Assembly (NCBI RefSeq): GCF_001514145.1
Contig: NZ_KQ948656.1
Coordinates: 62,001-126,000, forward strand
Length of the DNA stretch: 64,000 nt
From: Streptomyces canus
GTDB lineage: Bacteria; Actinomycetota; Actinomycetes; Streptomycetales; Streptomycetaceae
Reading direction: 5' to 3'
This document shows positions 1 to 9,363 of this stretch, in pieces (positions within the stretch are counted from its first letter, which is position 1; every line of letters starts with the position of its first letter). The position numbers were made by a program, and so were the translations under genes. The notes under the pieces were generated by a model. The model did no database searches. It had not been told where the DNA came from and was given only the letters and a program-made list of their open reading frames with translations.

Positions 1-408
1 TGCCCGCGATGTCCGTTATCCGGCATGCGTCGCACCTTCCACGACGTCCAACACGTCGTGGGGCTGTGAGGTAGCCGAAGACATGGTGGTGAAGTGGGTC
101 GCCCATCCCGTTGTTCATATGCCCGCTTCACCGGCACCGATCCCGACTTCCGGGCCCGCAGAGTGGCCACGTGGCCACCGCCCGGAACACGGCGTCACCA
201 GCCCTCTGAAGTCAGGGCTTCCGGGACGCGGTGATGTCACAGAACGGACGTCTGCCCTGTCTTACCAACGGTCGGTCCGCGATGCCCTTCCCGCCGACGG
301 CGAAGTGTGTCGTGAAGAGGGTGGTATTCGACGGATCTGACCAGCCGGTGATGCAAGTGGGCAGCATCGGCATCACGCCAATCACTCCTGCACCGAATTG
401 GGAAACCC
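1..408. other. Left-edge stretch without a convincing gene
   Basis: No reading frame here looks like a recognisable protein. It holds one clean hairpin (39-61) and, near 204-221, a short inverted repeat (GCCCT/AGGGC) followed by GATGTCAC. The latter loosely resembles the right end of IS200/IS605 elements, but no transposase fragment accompanies it. Confidence 0.4.
39..61. terminator. Hairpin, possible terminator
   Basis: A perfect 9-bp stem CCACGACGT/ACGTCGTGG with a 5-nt loop. It may end a gene lying left of the window. No T-run follows, which is common for Streptomyces terminators. Confidence 0.35.
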
Positions 409-1470
409 GTGAATTACGAAGAAGCGTCGCATATCAGCCAGGCAACAGCAGCACGGATCGAAACGCTCGACAGTCTTCGCGAGCACCTTCAATGGGCGAT
501 CGAACTGGAACACGCCACCCTGCCGCCCTATCTCTGCGCTCTCTACTCTCTCGACCCGCAGCGCAACCCTGACGCCGCCCAAGCGGTCGGCAGCGTCTTC
601 GTCGAGGAGATGATCCATCTGGCCCTGGCGGCAAACCTGCTCAACGCGGTCGGCGGGCAGCCTCAGTTGGAGCCGGCGACACTGCTGCAGCATCATCCTC
701 GCCCTCTCCCCCATGGCGACCCTTCCCTGCGGTTGTCGCTCGTTCCGTTCGGGACGGAGGCACTCGAGATGTTCCTCCGTCTCGAACAGCCGGCAGCACC
801 CAGCGCTCCGCCGGAAGGAGACAACTACACGACGATCGGTCAGTTCTACGACGCGATCGAAGAAGGGCTGCGTCACCTGTGCGCAGAACTCGGGGAGACA
901 GAAGTCTTCTGCGGTGACGGGGCACGCCAGGTGACAGCTGGTCCCTTCGCCCATACCGGCGGCACCTTGACCGCGGTCACAGACCTTTCTTCAGCGCTCG
1001 CGGCTCTGGAGGAAATCGTCGAACAAGGTGAGGGGACGGCACGTGGCGAAGTCTGGGACGGCGACCGAGACATCTTCCATCCCGACCGCGATGAGGTCTC
1101 TCATTACTACCGGTTCCAGGAGCTGCAGCTCGGACGCCGCTACCTGCGCGGTGACACACCGCAGTCGGGACCCACAGGTGAGGCCGTCGTGATCGACTCG
1201 GACGGCGTCCTGCCGATGCGCCCCAACCCCCTGCTGGCCGACCATCCCCTGGGCAGCCCCATCCGGAACGCTCAGGAGAAGTTCAACCGGACGTACTGCC
1301 AACTGCTCCAGCAACTCGAACAGGCTTTCAACGGCAGTCCGCAGATGCTCGGAGCCGCAACAGGCACGATGTACGCACTCAAGGCGCAGGCGCAGAATCT
1401 GATGACGATGCCCGACGGAGACGACACGACGGCCGGCCCGACATTCGAATACGTCGAAGCCCGGCCCTGA
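409..1470 (+). CDS. Ferritin-like domain protein
   Basis: A 353-residue protein whose N-terminal half resembles the ferritin-like family found in VioB/RebD-type proteins and many actinobacterial hypotheticals. Glu and His in ELEHATLPPYL (near residue 33) and in EEMIHL (near 67) are the expected di-iron ligands of a four-helix bundle. The C-terminal half is less conserved and carries no signal peptide, so the protein is probably cytoplasmic. The GTG start is chosen because the family motif begins shortly after it; the ribosome site is weak. No biosynthetic partner lies beside it, so a role in pyrrole-type metabolite synthesis cannot be claimed. It converges with the aldehyde dehydrogenase gene. 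Confidence 0.75.
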   Translation: MNYEEASHISQATAARIETLDSLREHLQWAIELEHATLPPYLCALYSLDPQRNPDAAQAVGSVFVEEMIHLALAANLLNAVGGQPQLEPATLLQHHPRPLPHGDPSLRLSLVPFGTEALEMFLRLEQPAAPSAPPEGDNYTTIGQFYDAIEEGLRHLCAELGETEVFCGDGARQVTAGPFAHTGGTLTAVTDLSSALAALEEIVEQGEGTARGEVWDGDRDIFHPDRDEVSHYYRFQELQLGRRYLRGDTPQSGPTGEAVVIDSDGVLPMRPNPLLADHPLGSPIRNAQEKFNRTYCQLLQQLEQAFNGSPQMLGAATGTMYALKAQAQNLMTMPDGDDTTAGPTFEYVEARP

Positions 1471-1499
1471 GAGGCTGCGAGATCTGACTGCTGCCGCGT

Positions 1500-1544
1500 T
1501 CCGGGAGTAGGCGAACCGCACCCGATCGAGCGTCTGCTCCCGGA
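1500..1544. terminator. Possible bidirectional terminator
   Basis: An 8-bp inverted repeat TCCGGGAG/CTCCCGGA with a 29-nt spacer lies in the 100-bp gap between two convergent genes. The position suits a shared terminator, but the stem is short for its loop. Confidence 0.3.
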
Positions 1545-1570
1545 GTCCGTAACGGCGAACGAGCGGCCCG

Positions 1571-3034
1571 TCAGACCCCTTCGGTGACCGTCATCCAGCG
1601 CCACTGGGTGAACTGCTCCAGATTGGCGGTGCCGCCGATGCGGGAGCCGTTGCCCGATGCTCCCATCCCGCCGAAGGGGGCGTTCGCGGCGTCCTTGGCG
1701 GAGACGTCGTTGAGGTGCACCATGCCGGTGCGCAACTGCTCGGCGATGGCCGCGGCCCGCGGCACCGAACGGGAGTGCACGGCCGCCGTCAGGCCGTATG
1801 CGGTGTCGTTGGCGATCTCGACGGCCTCCGTGTCGGTACGGAAGGCGACGACGGGGGCGACCGGCCCGAAGATCTCCTCGGTGAAGGCGGGCATGGTCCG
1901 CTCGACGTGGTCCAGGACGGTGGGCGGGTAGAACAGCCCGTCGCGGCGTCCGCCGGCCAGCATCCGTGCCCCGGCGGCCACGCTCTCGTCCACGATGCGT
2001 TCGATGTTCGCGGCCTGGCGCTCGCTGATCACGGGACCGAGGGCCACACCCTCCTCGCGAGGGTCGCCGACCCGCAGCGCGTTGGCCTGTCCGATCAGTG
2101 CCTCGGTGTACGGCTCCACGATGTCGGCGTGCACCAGATGGCGTCCTGCGGCGACGCAGGCCTGCCCCTGATAGCCGAAGGAACTCATCGCCCCGGCCGC
2201 CGCGGCGGCGTCGATGTCCGCGTCGTCGAGCACGACGATCGAGTTCTTGCCGCCCAGTTCCAGGGCCACCCGCTTGAGCCCGTCGCCCGCCGCGCGGGCG
2301 ACCGCCCGTCCCGCCCCGGTGGAGCCGGTGAACACGACCATGGCGACGTGGGGATCGGTCGCGACCGCCGCACCGGTGCCGGGGCCTCCGGGCAGGACGT
2401 GGAGCAGCCCTTTGGGCAGTCCGGCTTCCTCGAACAGCCGCGCCACGACGACGCCGCCGGACACCGGCGTGTGGGGATCGGGCTTGAGCAGGACGGCGTT
2501 GCCCAACACCAGGGCGGGCGCGAGGGCCCGCATGGCGAACAGCAGGGGAGCGTTCCAGGGGTTGATGACGCCGACCACACCCAGCGGTACCCGCCACGCG
2601 TAGCTGGCCGGGCCGGGGGCCGGCGGGCTCAGGATCTCGCCGCGCGGCAGCGAGGCGAGCCCGGCGGCCTGCGACAGCTGACTGAGTCCGGCCGCGATCT
2701 CGTAGTCGCCCTTCGCCGGGACGCCACCGGACTCCCTGACGATCCACTCACGGACGGCACCGCCGTGGTCACGCAGTGCCCGGGCGGCACGGAGCAGGAC
2801 CTCGGCGCGCTCCTGGGGTGCCGTCTCGGCCCAGGCCCGCTGAGCCCGGGCGGCCAGGGCACCGGCCCGGGCGACATCCGCGGGCGCCGCCACACCCACC
2901 TCCGCCAGCCGCTCTCCCGTGGCGGGTTCGTTCACCGGCTGAGTCCCGCCCCCGGACTGCCGCCAGCCGCCGCTGTAGATCTTCCCGGTGCAATCGGCCG
3001 CGTCCGGCCACGTCCCCTCGCCGGTGGCAGTCAT
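1571..3034 (-). CDS. NAD(P)-dependent aldehyde dehydrogenase, benzaldehyde type
   Basis: A 487-residue aldehyde dehydrogenase that would oxidise an aldehyde to its carboxylate. Visible family motifs are NPWNAPLLF and LKPDPHTP in the cofactor domain, FTGSTGAGRAVA in the Rossmann fold, the ELGGKN general-base segment, and the catalytic cysteine in GYQGQACVAAGR. The C-terminal PFGGMGASGNG segment is also typical. The cysteine context and the overall sequence resemble the benzaldehyde/vanillin dehydrogenase subgroup; the natural substrate is not shown by context. It starts at ATG 3034 and is transcribed divergently from the phosphatase gene across a 137-bp gap. Confidence 0.88.
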   Translation of the reverse strand: MTATGEGTWPDAADCTGKIYSGGWRQSGGGTQPVNEPATGERLAEVGVAAPADVARAGALAARAQRAWAETAPQERAEVLLRAARALRDHGGAVREWIVRESGGVPAKGDYEIAAGLSQLSQAAGLASLPRGEILSPPAPGPASYAWRVPLGVVGVINPWNAPLLFAMRALAPALVLGNAVLLKPDPHTPVSGGVVVARLFEEAGLPKGLLHVLPGGPGTGAAVATDPHVAMVVFTGSTGAGRAVARAAGDGLKRVALELGGKNSIVVLDDADIDAAAAAGAMSSFGYQGQACVAAGRHLVHADIVEPYTEALIGQANALRVGDPREEGVALGPVISERQAANIERIVDESVAAGARMLAGGRRDGLFYPPTVLDHVERTMPAFTEEIFGPVAPVVAFRTDTEAVEIANDTAYGLTAAVHSRSVPRAAAIAEQLRTGMVHLNDVSAKDAANAPFGGMGASGNGSRIGGTANLEQFTQWRWMTVTEGV

Positions 3035-3171
3035 GGCAGGACCCCCATCATCGATACATTGGTAGCCTTTTGGGACCTATGACCTCATTAAGCTTATATG
3101 TTCAACCACTTCCCTGTCGGTTGCTCGCGGCCGGGCCGGGACGCACGGTGGAAAGACCGAGGTGAGGGCGG

Positions 3172-5616
3172 ATGAACGTGATGACGGGTTCTGAAGCCGC
3201 CGGCGACGACCGGGCGGCCTGGCGGCCGGAGGACCCCGTCGACGAGTCGGCCACGGCCAGAGCCACGGTGGATCCCCACGGCATCGTGACCGGGTGGAGC
3301 GAGGGCGCACGGCGACTGCTCGGATTCCGGTCCGCGGAGGTCATCGGCCGGCCCGCGGCGCCGTTGCTCGCCGGGGAGCCGCCCTCCGCGGCGCTGCGCT
3401 CCCTGCACACGCTGCCGAGGTGGAACGGGGCGGCGACTCTCCTGCACTCGGACGGCCACCACCTCACAGTGAACCTGCTGGCCCACCGCCGGGAACCCCA
3501 CTCCGAAGACGACGGGGGCGGCGAGTGGCTCCTGGTCTCCCCCCTGGCCCGGCCGTCGTCGCCCCTCCAGGACGACGCGCTGCTGAGGTGGGCGTTCACC
3601 CAGTCCCCGGCCACGTCGGCGCTCTACGACACCGGTCTGCGGCTGCGGCTGGCGAACGCGGACATGGAGCGGGTTATCGGCCTGCCCGAAGCGGCGATGC
3701 AGGGGCTTCGGGTGTCGGAGATCGTGGTCGACTCGGAGGGAGACCGGACGGAAGAGTGCATGCGGCGGGCGCTGGAGACCGGGGAACAGCAGCATCTGCA
3801 GCAGGTCCTGCGCCTGGCGGGCCACAGGAGCGAGAGCATCTGGTCGACGTCGCTCACCCCCGTGAAGGACGCCGGGGGAACGGTACGGGGCGTGCTCCTT
3901 TCCGCCTCCAACGTGACCGAGGAGCACCTGGCCCGGCGCCGTCTGGCCCTGCTCAACGAGGCCAGTATCCGCATCGGCAGCACCCTGGACCTGGCCCGGA
4001 CCGCGCAGGAACTGGCCGACGTCGCCATCCCGCACCTCGCGGACTTCGTCACCGTCGACCTGCTTCCCGCCATCGAAGGCGGCGACGATCCACGCGCCAG
4101 CTCGCCGCCCAGCCCGGTCATGCTGCGCCGTGTCGCCTACCAGTCGGTCCTGGAGGGCTGCCCCGAGGTCGTGGTGGAGCGCGGAACAGTGGCCGCCTAC
4201 CCGGACGAGTCGACCGCGGCCAGGTGCCTGAGCACCGGCCGACCGCTGATCGAGAACGTGACCCCTTCCGCGATGGACCGGGTGGCGAGCCAGACCCCGG
4301 ACCGGGCCGAGCGGATGCGACGCTTTGGCTTCCACTCGGTGCTGGCCGTGCCGATGCGCGCCCGCGGCATCACCCTCGGCGTGGCGACGTTCTCCCGCCA
4401 CCGGCGCCCGGAACCCTTCGAGCGGGACGACCTGCTCCTCGGCGAGGAGATCACCGCCAGGGCCGCCGTCTGCATCGACAACGCCCGCCGCTACGACCGT
4501 GAGCGCCGCACCTCCCTCACCCTGCAGAGCAGTCTCCTGCCGCAACGGCTGCCCCCACAGGCCGCCGTCGATGTCGCCTCCCGCTACCTGCCCACCAGTG
4601 CGCAGGCCGGCGTCGGCGGCGACTGGTTCGACGTGATCCCGTTGTCCGGCGCCCGGGTCGCGCTCGTCGTCGGCGACGTCGTCGGCCACGGCATCCAGGC
4701 CTCGGCCACCATGGGACGGCTGCGCACCGCCGTACGCACCCTCGCCGATGTCGACCTCCCGCCCGACGAGCTGCTGACCCACCTGGACGACCTGGTCATC
4801 CACCTGTCCGCCGAAGCCGAAACCGCAGCCGGCACCGTCAGCGACATCGGCGCGACCTGCCTGTACGCCGTCTACGACCCGGTCTCCCGGCGCTGCACCC
4901 TGGCTCGCGCGGGCCACCCCGTACCCGCGGTGGCGACCCCGGACGGCGCCGTGGAGTTTCCCGACATCCCCGCGGGTCCGCCGCTGGGGCTCGGCGGCCT
5001 GCCCTTCGAAGCCACCGAGATCGAACTGCCCGAAGGCAGCCTCCTCGCGCTGTACACCGACGGTCTCATCGAGGACCGGGGCCGCGACATCGACGAAGGC
5101 CTCGACGCGCTGCGCGAGGTGCTGGCCCGGCCTGCTGCGTCCTTGGAGACCACCTGCGACACCGTGATCCAGACGCTTCTCCCCGACCGCCCCGCCGACG
5201 ATGTGGCGCTGCTGATAGCCCGCACCCGCGCCCTGGACGCGGCACATGTCGCCACCTGGGACGTGCCGGCCGATCCCGCAGCGGTCGCCGAGACCCGAAT
5301 GAACACCCTTCGGCAGCTGGCCGCCTGGGGCCTGGACGAGGCCGCCTTCGTCACCGAACTGGTCGTCAGCGAGCTGGTCACCAACGCCATCCGCTACGGC
5401 GGCGCCCCCATCCAGCTCCGGCTCATCCGGGACCGCAACCTCATCTGCGAAGTCTCCGACGCCAGCAGCACCGCCCCCCACCTGCGCCGTGCCCGCACCT
5501 TCGACGAGGGCGGCCGCGGCCTGCTCCTCGTCGCCCAACTCACCCAGGGCTGGGGCACCCGCCAGACGTACGACGGCAAGACGATCTGGGCCGAACAGGC
5601 CCTCCCCACGACCTGA
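3172..5616 (+). CDS. PAS-PAS-GAF-SpoIIE phosphatase-HATPase signalling protein
   Basis: An 814-residue cytoplasmic multidomain regulator. A PAS domain lies near residues 25-120, a second near 137-255, a GAF domain near 265-440, a PP2C/SpoIIE serine phosphatase near 450-680 and an RsbW-like histidine-kinase-type ATPase near 700-812. The phosphatase metal-binding aspartates sit in VGGDWFDV (near 481) and VVGDVVGHG; the ATPase N-box is ELVVSELVTNAI (near 729) with the GGRGL loop after it. Fusions like this are very common in Streptomyces and act on anti-sigma-factor antagonists, usually without linked targets. No STAS-domain partner is encoded nearby, so the target must lie elsewhere. Confidence 0.9.
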   Translation: MNVMTGSEAAGDDRAAWRPEDPVDESATARATVDPHGIVTGWSEGARRLLGFRSAEVIGRPAAPLLAGEPPSAALRSLHTLPRWNGAATLLHSDGHHLTVNLLAHRREPHSEDDGGGEWLLVSPLARPSSPLQDDALLRWAFTQSPATSALYDTGLRLRLANADMERVIGLPEAAMQGLRVSEIVVDSEGDRTEECMRRALETGEQQHLQQVLRLAGHRSESIWSTSLTPVKDAGGTVRGVLLSASNVTEEHLARRRLALLNEASIRIGSTLDLARTAQELADVAIPHLADFVTVDLLPAIEGGDDPRASSPPSPVMLRRVAYQSVLEGCPEVVVERGTVAAYPDESTAARCLSTGRPLIENVTPSAMDRVASQTPDRAERMRRFGFHSVLAVPMRARGITLGVATFSRHRRPEPFERDDLLLGEEITARAAVCIDNARRYDRERRTSLTLQSSLLPQRLPPQAAVDVASRYLPTSAQAGVGGDWFDVIPLSGARVALVVGDVVGHGIQASATMGRLRTAVRTLADVDLPPDELLTHLDDLVIHLSAEAETAAGTVSDIGATCLYAVYDPVSRRCTLARAGHPVPAVATPDGAVEFPDIPAGPPLGLGGLPFEATEIELPEGSLLALYTDGLIEDRGRDIDEGLDALREVLARPAASLETTCDTVIQTLLPDRPADDVALLIARTRALDAAHVATWDVPADPAAVAETRMNTLRQLAAWGLDEAAFVTELVVSELVTNAIRYGGAPIQLRLIRDRNLICEVSDASSTAPHLRRARTFDEGGRGLLLVAQLTQGWGTRQTYDGKTIWAEQALPTT

Positions 5617-5620
5617 AAGC

Positions 5621-5630
5621 ATTGCGCAAT
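5621..5630. promoter_or_regulatory. Palindromic operator candidate upstream of the GH59 gene
   Basis: ATTGCGCAAT is a perfect 10-bp palindrome with a central CG pair, the shape of LacI-family operators, lying about 104 bp before the GH59 start. It begins 4 bp after the preceding stop codon, so it is outside coding sequence. The cognate regulator is not next to it. Confidence 0.4.
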
Positions 5631-5733
5631 CTTCTGTTGAATTCTGTCCGGAACATTGCCCGACCGCGTGGGCTCCTGTAGCACGGTGCGCGGAGTTGTT
5701 CCCTCCGCCACCCCTGTAACACCGGGAGCACGT

Positions 5734-8700
5734 ATGTCCCAGTCCACACGGAGCCGTGCACCCAGACTGGGCGCCGTGGTCCTCACCGCACTTGCGCTAC
5801 TGATGTCCCCCACGGCAAAGGCCGGGGCCGCCGACACGGCCACCACCGCCACCACCGTCACGGTGGACGACTCCGTCCAGGGAAGCGGGCGGGACCAGTT
5901 CGACTACCACGGCTCCGGCTGGGGCCACGCGAGCGGCGAGGGAGCACCCGCCAACCCCTACGAGGGCACCAACAGTTGGACCGAGACCACCGGCGACTCG
6001 GTCGACTTCGCCTTCACCGGCACCCAGCTCACCTTCCACGCGATCACCGACCCCGGCCATGGCATCGCCGCCGTCTCCGTCGACGGCGACACCCCCGTGG
6101 ACGTCGACCTCTACAGCGCCGGCCGCACCGGCGACGCCCCCGTGTGGACCAGCCCCACCCTTCCCGACGGCCCGCACACCTTCACGCTCACGTCGACCGG
6201 CCGGAAGAACGCCGCTTCCAGCGGCACCGCAGTGACCGTCGACCGGATCGACTTCGTCGGTGAGGCACCCGTTCCGGGCAAGACCGACGTCACCGTGGAC
6301 GGAGCCGGCACCGGCCGCACCTTCGACGGCATCGGCGCCATCAGCGGCGGCGGAGGCAACTCACGACTGCTCATCAACTACCCCGAGCCGCAGCGCAGCC
6401 GGATCCTGGACTACCTCTTCAAGCCCGGCTACGGCGCCGCCCTGCAGATGCTCAAGGTGGAGATCGGCGGCGACACCAACTCCACCGACGGGTCCGAGCC
6501 CAGCATCGAGCACACCAAGGGAACCGTGCACTGCGACAGCGGCTACGAGTGGTGGCTGATGGAGCAGGCCAAGAAGCGCAACCCGCACATCAAGCTGTAC
6601 GGCCTCGCCTGGGGCGCCCCCGGCTGGATCGGCAACACGGCCAACTCCCCCGGCGGCGGCGACTTCTGGTCCCAGGACATGATCGACTACCTGACCAGCT
6701 GGCTTGGCTGTGCCCGCCAACACGGCCTGGACATCGACTACCTGGGCGGCTGGAACGAACGCGGCTACGACATCGGCTGGTACGAGAAGCTGCACGCGAC
6801 GCTCACCGCCAAGCACCTCCCGATACAGATCGTCGGGGCCGACTCGGGCCTGGACGTCGCGGACGACATCGCCTCCGACCCCGACTTCGCCAAGTCCGTC
6901 GACGTCGTCGGCGTCCACTACCCCTGCGAGGGCGGCGACGGCGGCAGCGCCAACACCTGCAACAGCTCGGCCACCGCCCAGGCCACCGGCAAACCCCTGT
7001 GGGCCAGCGAGAACGGCTCCCTGGACGAGAACACCGGCGCCGGCGCCCTCATCCGCTCCATCACCCGCGGCTACCTCGACGGCAAGTTCACCGCCTATCT
7101 CAACTGGCCGCTGATGGCCGCGATCTACCCCAACCTGCCCTACGACACGGTCGGCCTCGCGGTGGCGAACCAGCCGTGGTCCGGGGCGTACGACATCGGC
7201 ACCAGCCTGTGGACGACGGCCCAGGTCACCCAAGTCACCCAGCCCGGCTGGAAGTTCGTCGACAAGGCGAGCGGCTATCTCGGCGGGGACCGCGTCAACG
7301 GCAGCTACGTCACCCTGAAGTCGCCGGACAACTCGGGATACAGCACCATCCTGGAGACCTCCACCGCGAGCACCTCCCAGACCGCCGACTTCACGGTCAC
7401 CGGCAGACTGCCGACCGGCAAGGTGCACATCTGGGCCACGGACCTCAAGTCCGGCAGCACCTCTGACCGTTTCGTGCACACCGGTGACGTGACGCCCGTG
7501 GACGGGCACTTCAGCGTCTCCCTCAAGCCTGGTTACGTCTACTCCCTCACCACCACCACCGGCCAGGGCAAGGGCAGCGCCGTCAGCCCGAAGCAGGGCC
7601 ACCTCGCGCTCCCCTACAGCGACTCGTTCGAGCAGAAGACCCCCGGGCGGGAGGCGAAGTACCTGTCCGACATGCAGGGTTCCTTCGAGACCGCGCCGTG
7701 CAAGGGCGGACGGTCCGGCCAGTGCGTGCGGCAGATGGCCGCACAGCAGCCCATCGAGTGGCAGGACGACAGCGACGCGTTCGCCCTCCTCGGCGACATC
7801 GACTGGAAGAACTACACCGTCAGTTCGGACGTCTACCTGGAGCAGTCCGGCACGGTCGAACTCATGGGCCGGGCGGGTGACCAGCAGCGGCCGCAGTCCC
7901 ACCAGGCGGGCTACTTCCTGCGGGTCGCCGACACCGGTAAGTGGTCGGTGGTCAAGAGCGACACCAGCGGCCGGCCGGCCACACTCGCCGACGGCACCAC
8001 CCGGGCACTGGGCACCCGCAGCTGGCACAAACTGGCCCTGAGCTTCAGCGGCACCACGATCACCGCGAGCGTCGACGGCAAGCCGGTCGGCGCGGTGGAC
8101 GACTCCGCGTACGCCTCCGGGCAGGTCGGCATCGGCGTGGTCGGCTACCAGACCGACGAGTTCGACAACCTCAGCATCACCCCCGTGAAGCAGGCCGCCG
8201 AAGCCCCGGCCACACTCGCCGCGGACCTCCCGGCGACCATCCACCGGGGCGAGTCGGCAACCCTGAAGTCCACCTTCACCGTCCCGGCCTCGGGCGACGC
8301 TGCCACCGGTCTCACTCTGCGGCCCGGCGCCCCGGACGGCTGGACGGTCACCGCCACCACACCGACGACCTTCTCGAAGGTCACCCCGGGCCACTCGGTC
8401 ACAGCGAGCTGGACCGTCACCGCCCCCACTGCCGCCGCGACCCCGGTGTCCGTCACCTTCTCGCCGCTCGCCACCTACGTCCGCGGCGTCGTGCAGCACT
8501 GGACGTACGGCACCGCGAAGACCGAGGTGCCGATCCCCCCGCCCACCGGGAGCCCCTACCTGAGCGACCTGTCGTTCGTCTCCAGCAGCAACGGCTGGGG
8601 CCCGGTGGAACGCGACACCTCCAACGGCGAGCAGGCGGCAGGCGACGGACTGCCGATCACGATCCGCGGCACCGTCCACGCCAAGGGCCTGGGCGCCCAC

Positions 8701-8988
8701 GCCGACAGCGACGTGGCGTTCTTCCTCGGCGGCAACTGCAGCAAGTTCACCGCCACGGTCGGCACCGACGACGAGGTCGCCCCGTACGGTTCGGTCACCT
8801 TCTCGGTGACCGCCGACGGCCGGACACTGACCACGACCCCCGTCCTCACCGGCACCTCACAGCCCCTGCCCCTGGACGTCGACGTCACCGGTGCCCAGCA
8901 ACTGCACCTCGTGATCTCGGACAGCGGCGACGGCAACGCCCACGACCACGCGGACTGGGCCGACGCCCGGCTCGACTGCGCGGGGTAG
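5734..8988 (+). CDS. Secreted GH59-type glycosidase with NEW3 and NPCBM domains
   Basis: A 1084-residue secreted enzyme starting at ATG 5734, with a Sec signal peptide ending near the AKAGAA stretch (about residue 30). An N-terminal beta-sandwich carbohydrate-binding-like domain spans about 35-185. The galactosylceramidase-like GH59 barrel and sandwich spans about 195-615, with predicted acid/base E342 in GGWNERG and nucleophile E426 in WASENGS. A LamG-like domain follows (about 625-815), then an alpha-galactosidase NEW3 domain (about 830-920) and an NPCBM lectin-like domain (about 940-1084). GH59 enzymes remove beta-galactosyl groups; in soil bacteria the likely targets are plant or microbial galactans, though the exact substrate is inference. 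The gene stands alone, with a palindrome upstream and a strong hairpin downstream. Confidence 0.85.
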   Translation: MSQSTRSRAPRLGAVVLTALALLMSPTAKAGAADTATTATTVTVDDSVQGSGRDQFDYHGSGWGHASGEGAPANPYEGTNSWTETTGDSVDFAFTGTQLTFHAITDPGHGIAAVSVDGDTPVDVDLYSAGRTGDAPVWTSPTLPDGPHTFTLTSTGRKNAASSGTAVTVDRIDFVGEAPVPGKTDVTVDGAGTGRTFDGIGAISGGGGNSRLLINYPEPQRSRILDYLFKPGYGAALQMLKVEIGGDTNSTDGSEPSIEHTKGTVHCDSGYEWWLMEQAKKRNPHIKLYGLAWGAPGWIGNTANSPGGGDFWSQDMIDYLTSWLGCARQHGLDIDYLGGWNERGYDIGWYEKLHATLTAKHLPIQIVGADSGLDVADDIASDPDFAKSVDVVGVHYPCEGGDGGSANTCNSSATAQATGKPLWASENGSLDENTGAGALIRSITRGYLDGKFTAYLNWPLMAAIYPNLPYDTVGLAVANQPWSGAYDIGTSLWTTAQVTQVTQPGWKFVDKASGYLGGDRVNGSYVTLKSPDNSGYSTILETSTASTSQTADFTVTGRLPTGKVHIWATDLKSGSTSDRFVHTGDVTPVDGHFSVSLKPGYVYSLTTTTGQGKGSAVSPKQGHLALPYSDSFEQKTPGREAKYLSDMQGSFETAPCKGGRSGQCVRQMAAQQPIEWQDDSDAFALLGDIDWKNYTVSSDVYLEQSGTVELMGRAGDQQRPQSHQAGYFLRVADTGKWSVVKSDTSGRPATLADGTTRALGTRSWHKLALSFSGTTITASVDGKPVGAVDDSAYASGQVGIGVVGYQTDEFDNLSITPVKQAAEAPATLAADLPATIHRGESATLKSTFTVPASGDAATGLTLRPGAPDGWTVTATTPTTFSKVTPGHSVTASWTVTAPTAAATPVSVTFSPLATYVRGVVQHWTYGTAKTEVPIPPPTGSPYLSDLSFVSSSNGWGPVERDTSNGEQAAGDGLPITIRGTVHAKGLGAHADSDVAFFLGGNCSKFTATVGTDDEVAPYGSVTFSVTADGRTLTTTPVLTGTSQPLPLDVDVTGAQQLHLVISDSGDGNAHDHADWADARLDCAG

Positions 8989-9043
8989 GGCGGGGCAGCA
9001 CGGTGTCCTCGTACGGGACCCCGTCCGTCTGCCTGCTCTAGTC

Positions 9044-9081
9044 GATCGCTTGCCGAGTGTGCAGATACTTGGCAAGCGATC
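9044..9081. terminator. Strong hairpin after the GH59 gene
   Basis: An 11-bp perfect stem GATCGCTTGCC/GGCAAGCGATC that extends through one G-U pair to about 15 bp, with an 8-nt loop. It lies 55 nt after the GH59 stop and suits a terminator. A CTAG tetranucleotide, rare in Streptomyces, sits just before it. Confidence 0.6.
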
Positions 9082-9125
9082 CGACGTATCGCCGTCCGAA
9101 CCCTTCACCCTTCTTCCGAACTCAG

Positions 9126-9260
9126 CGGAGCTCCCCCTGGTAGACCGCGGTGATCGGCATCCTGTGTTCCGGCCGTTTCGTATCCCGGTTCGGCACCCGG
9201 CCGGTGATCGCGCTCGGCAGTCTCGTGATCATCGCGGGCACGGTCGTCATCAGCGCGTCG
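9126..9260 (+). pseudogene. MFS transporter fragment
   Basis: About 35 codons from 9144 read GRFVSRFGTRPVIALGSLV followed by a hydrophobic helix, the loop 2-3/helix 3 signature of major facilitator drug exporters. An in-frame TAG at 9141-9143 interrupts the frame upstream and the homology fades after about 9260. Nothing of the remaining transporter is seen, so this is a remnant. It abuts the macB pseudogene, which runs on the other strand. Confidence 0.5.
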
Positions 9261-9363
9261 GCCACCCAGGGGGCCACGCCGTCGGGACAGGTCATCTCCA
9301 GCGCGAGGATGACGTGCTCGACGCCACCGCTCGCGGCGCACGGTCGCGCCCGCAGCGGGCCCC

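Noticed and set aside
204..245. IS200/IS605-like right end
   Set aside because: Weak 5-bp stem and a GATGTCAC end only; no tnpB or tnpA sequence accompanies it.
83..340. 85-codon frame at the left edge
   Set aside because: No family resemblance, no ribosome site and Pro/Arg-rich composition.
3094..5622. Long minus-strand open frame opposite the SpoIIE protein
   Set aside because: High-GC antisense artefact; the plus strand encodes clear PAS, GAF, phosphatase and ATPase domains.
6361..8700. Long minus-strand frame opposite GH59
   Set aside because: Gly/Arg/Val-rich shadow with no domain, on the complement of a strong enzyme.
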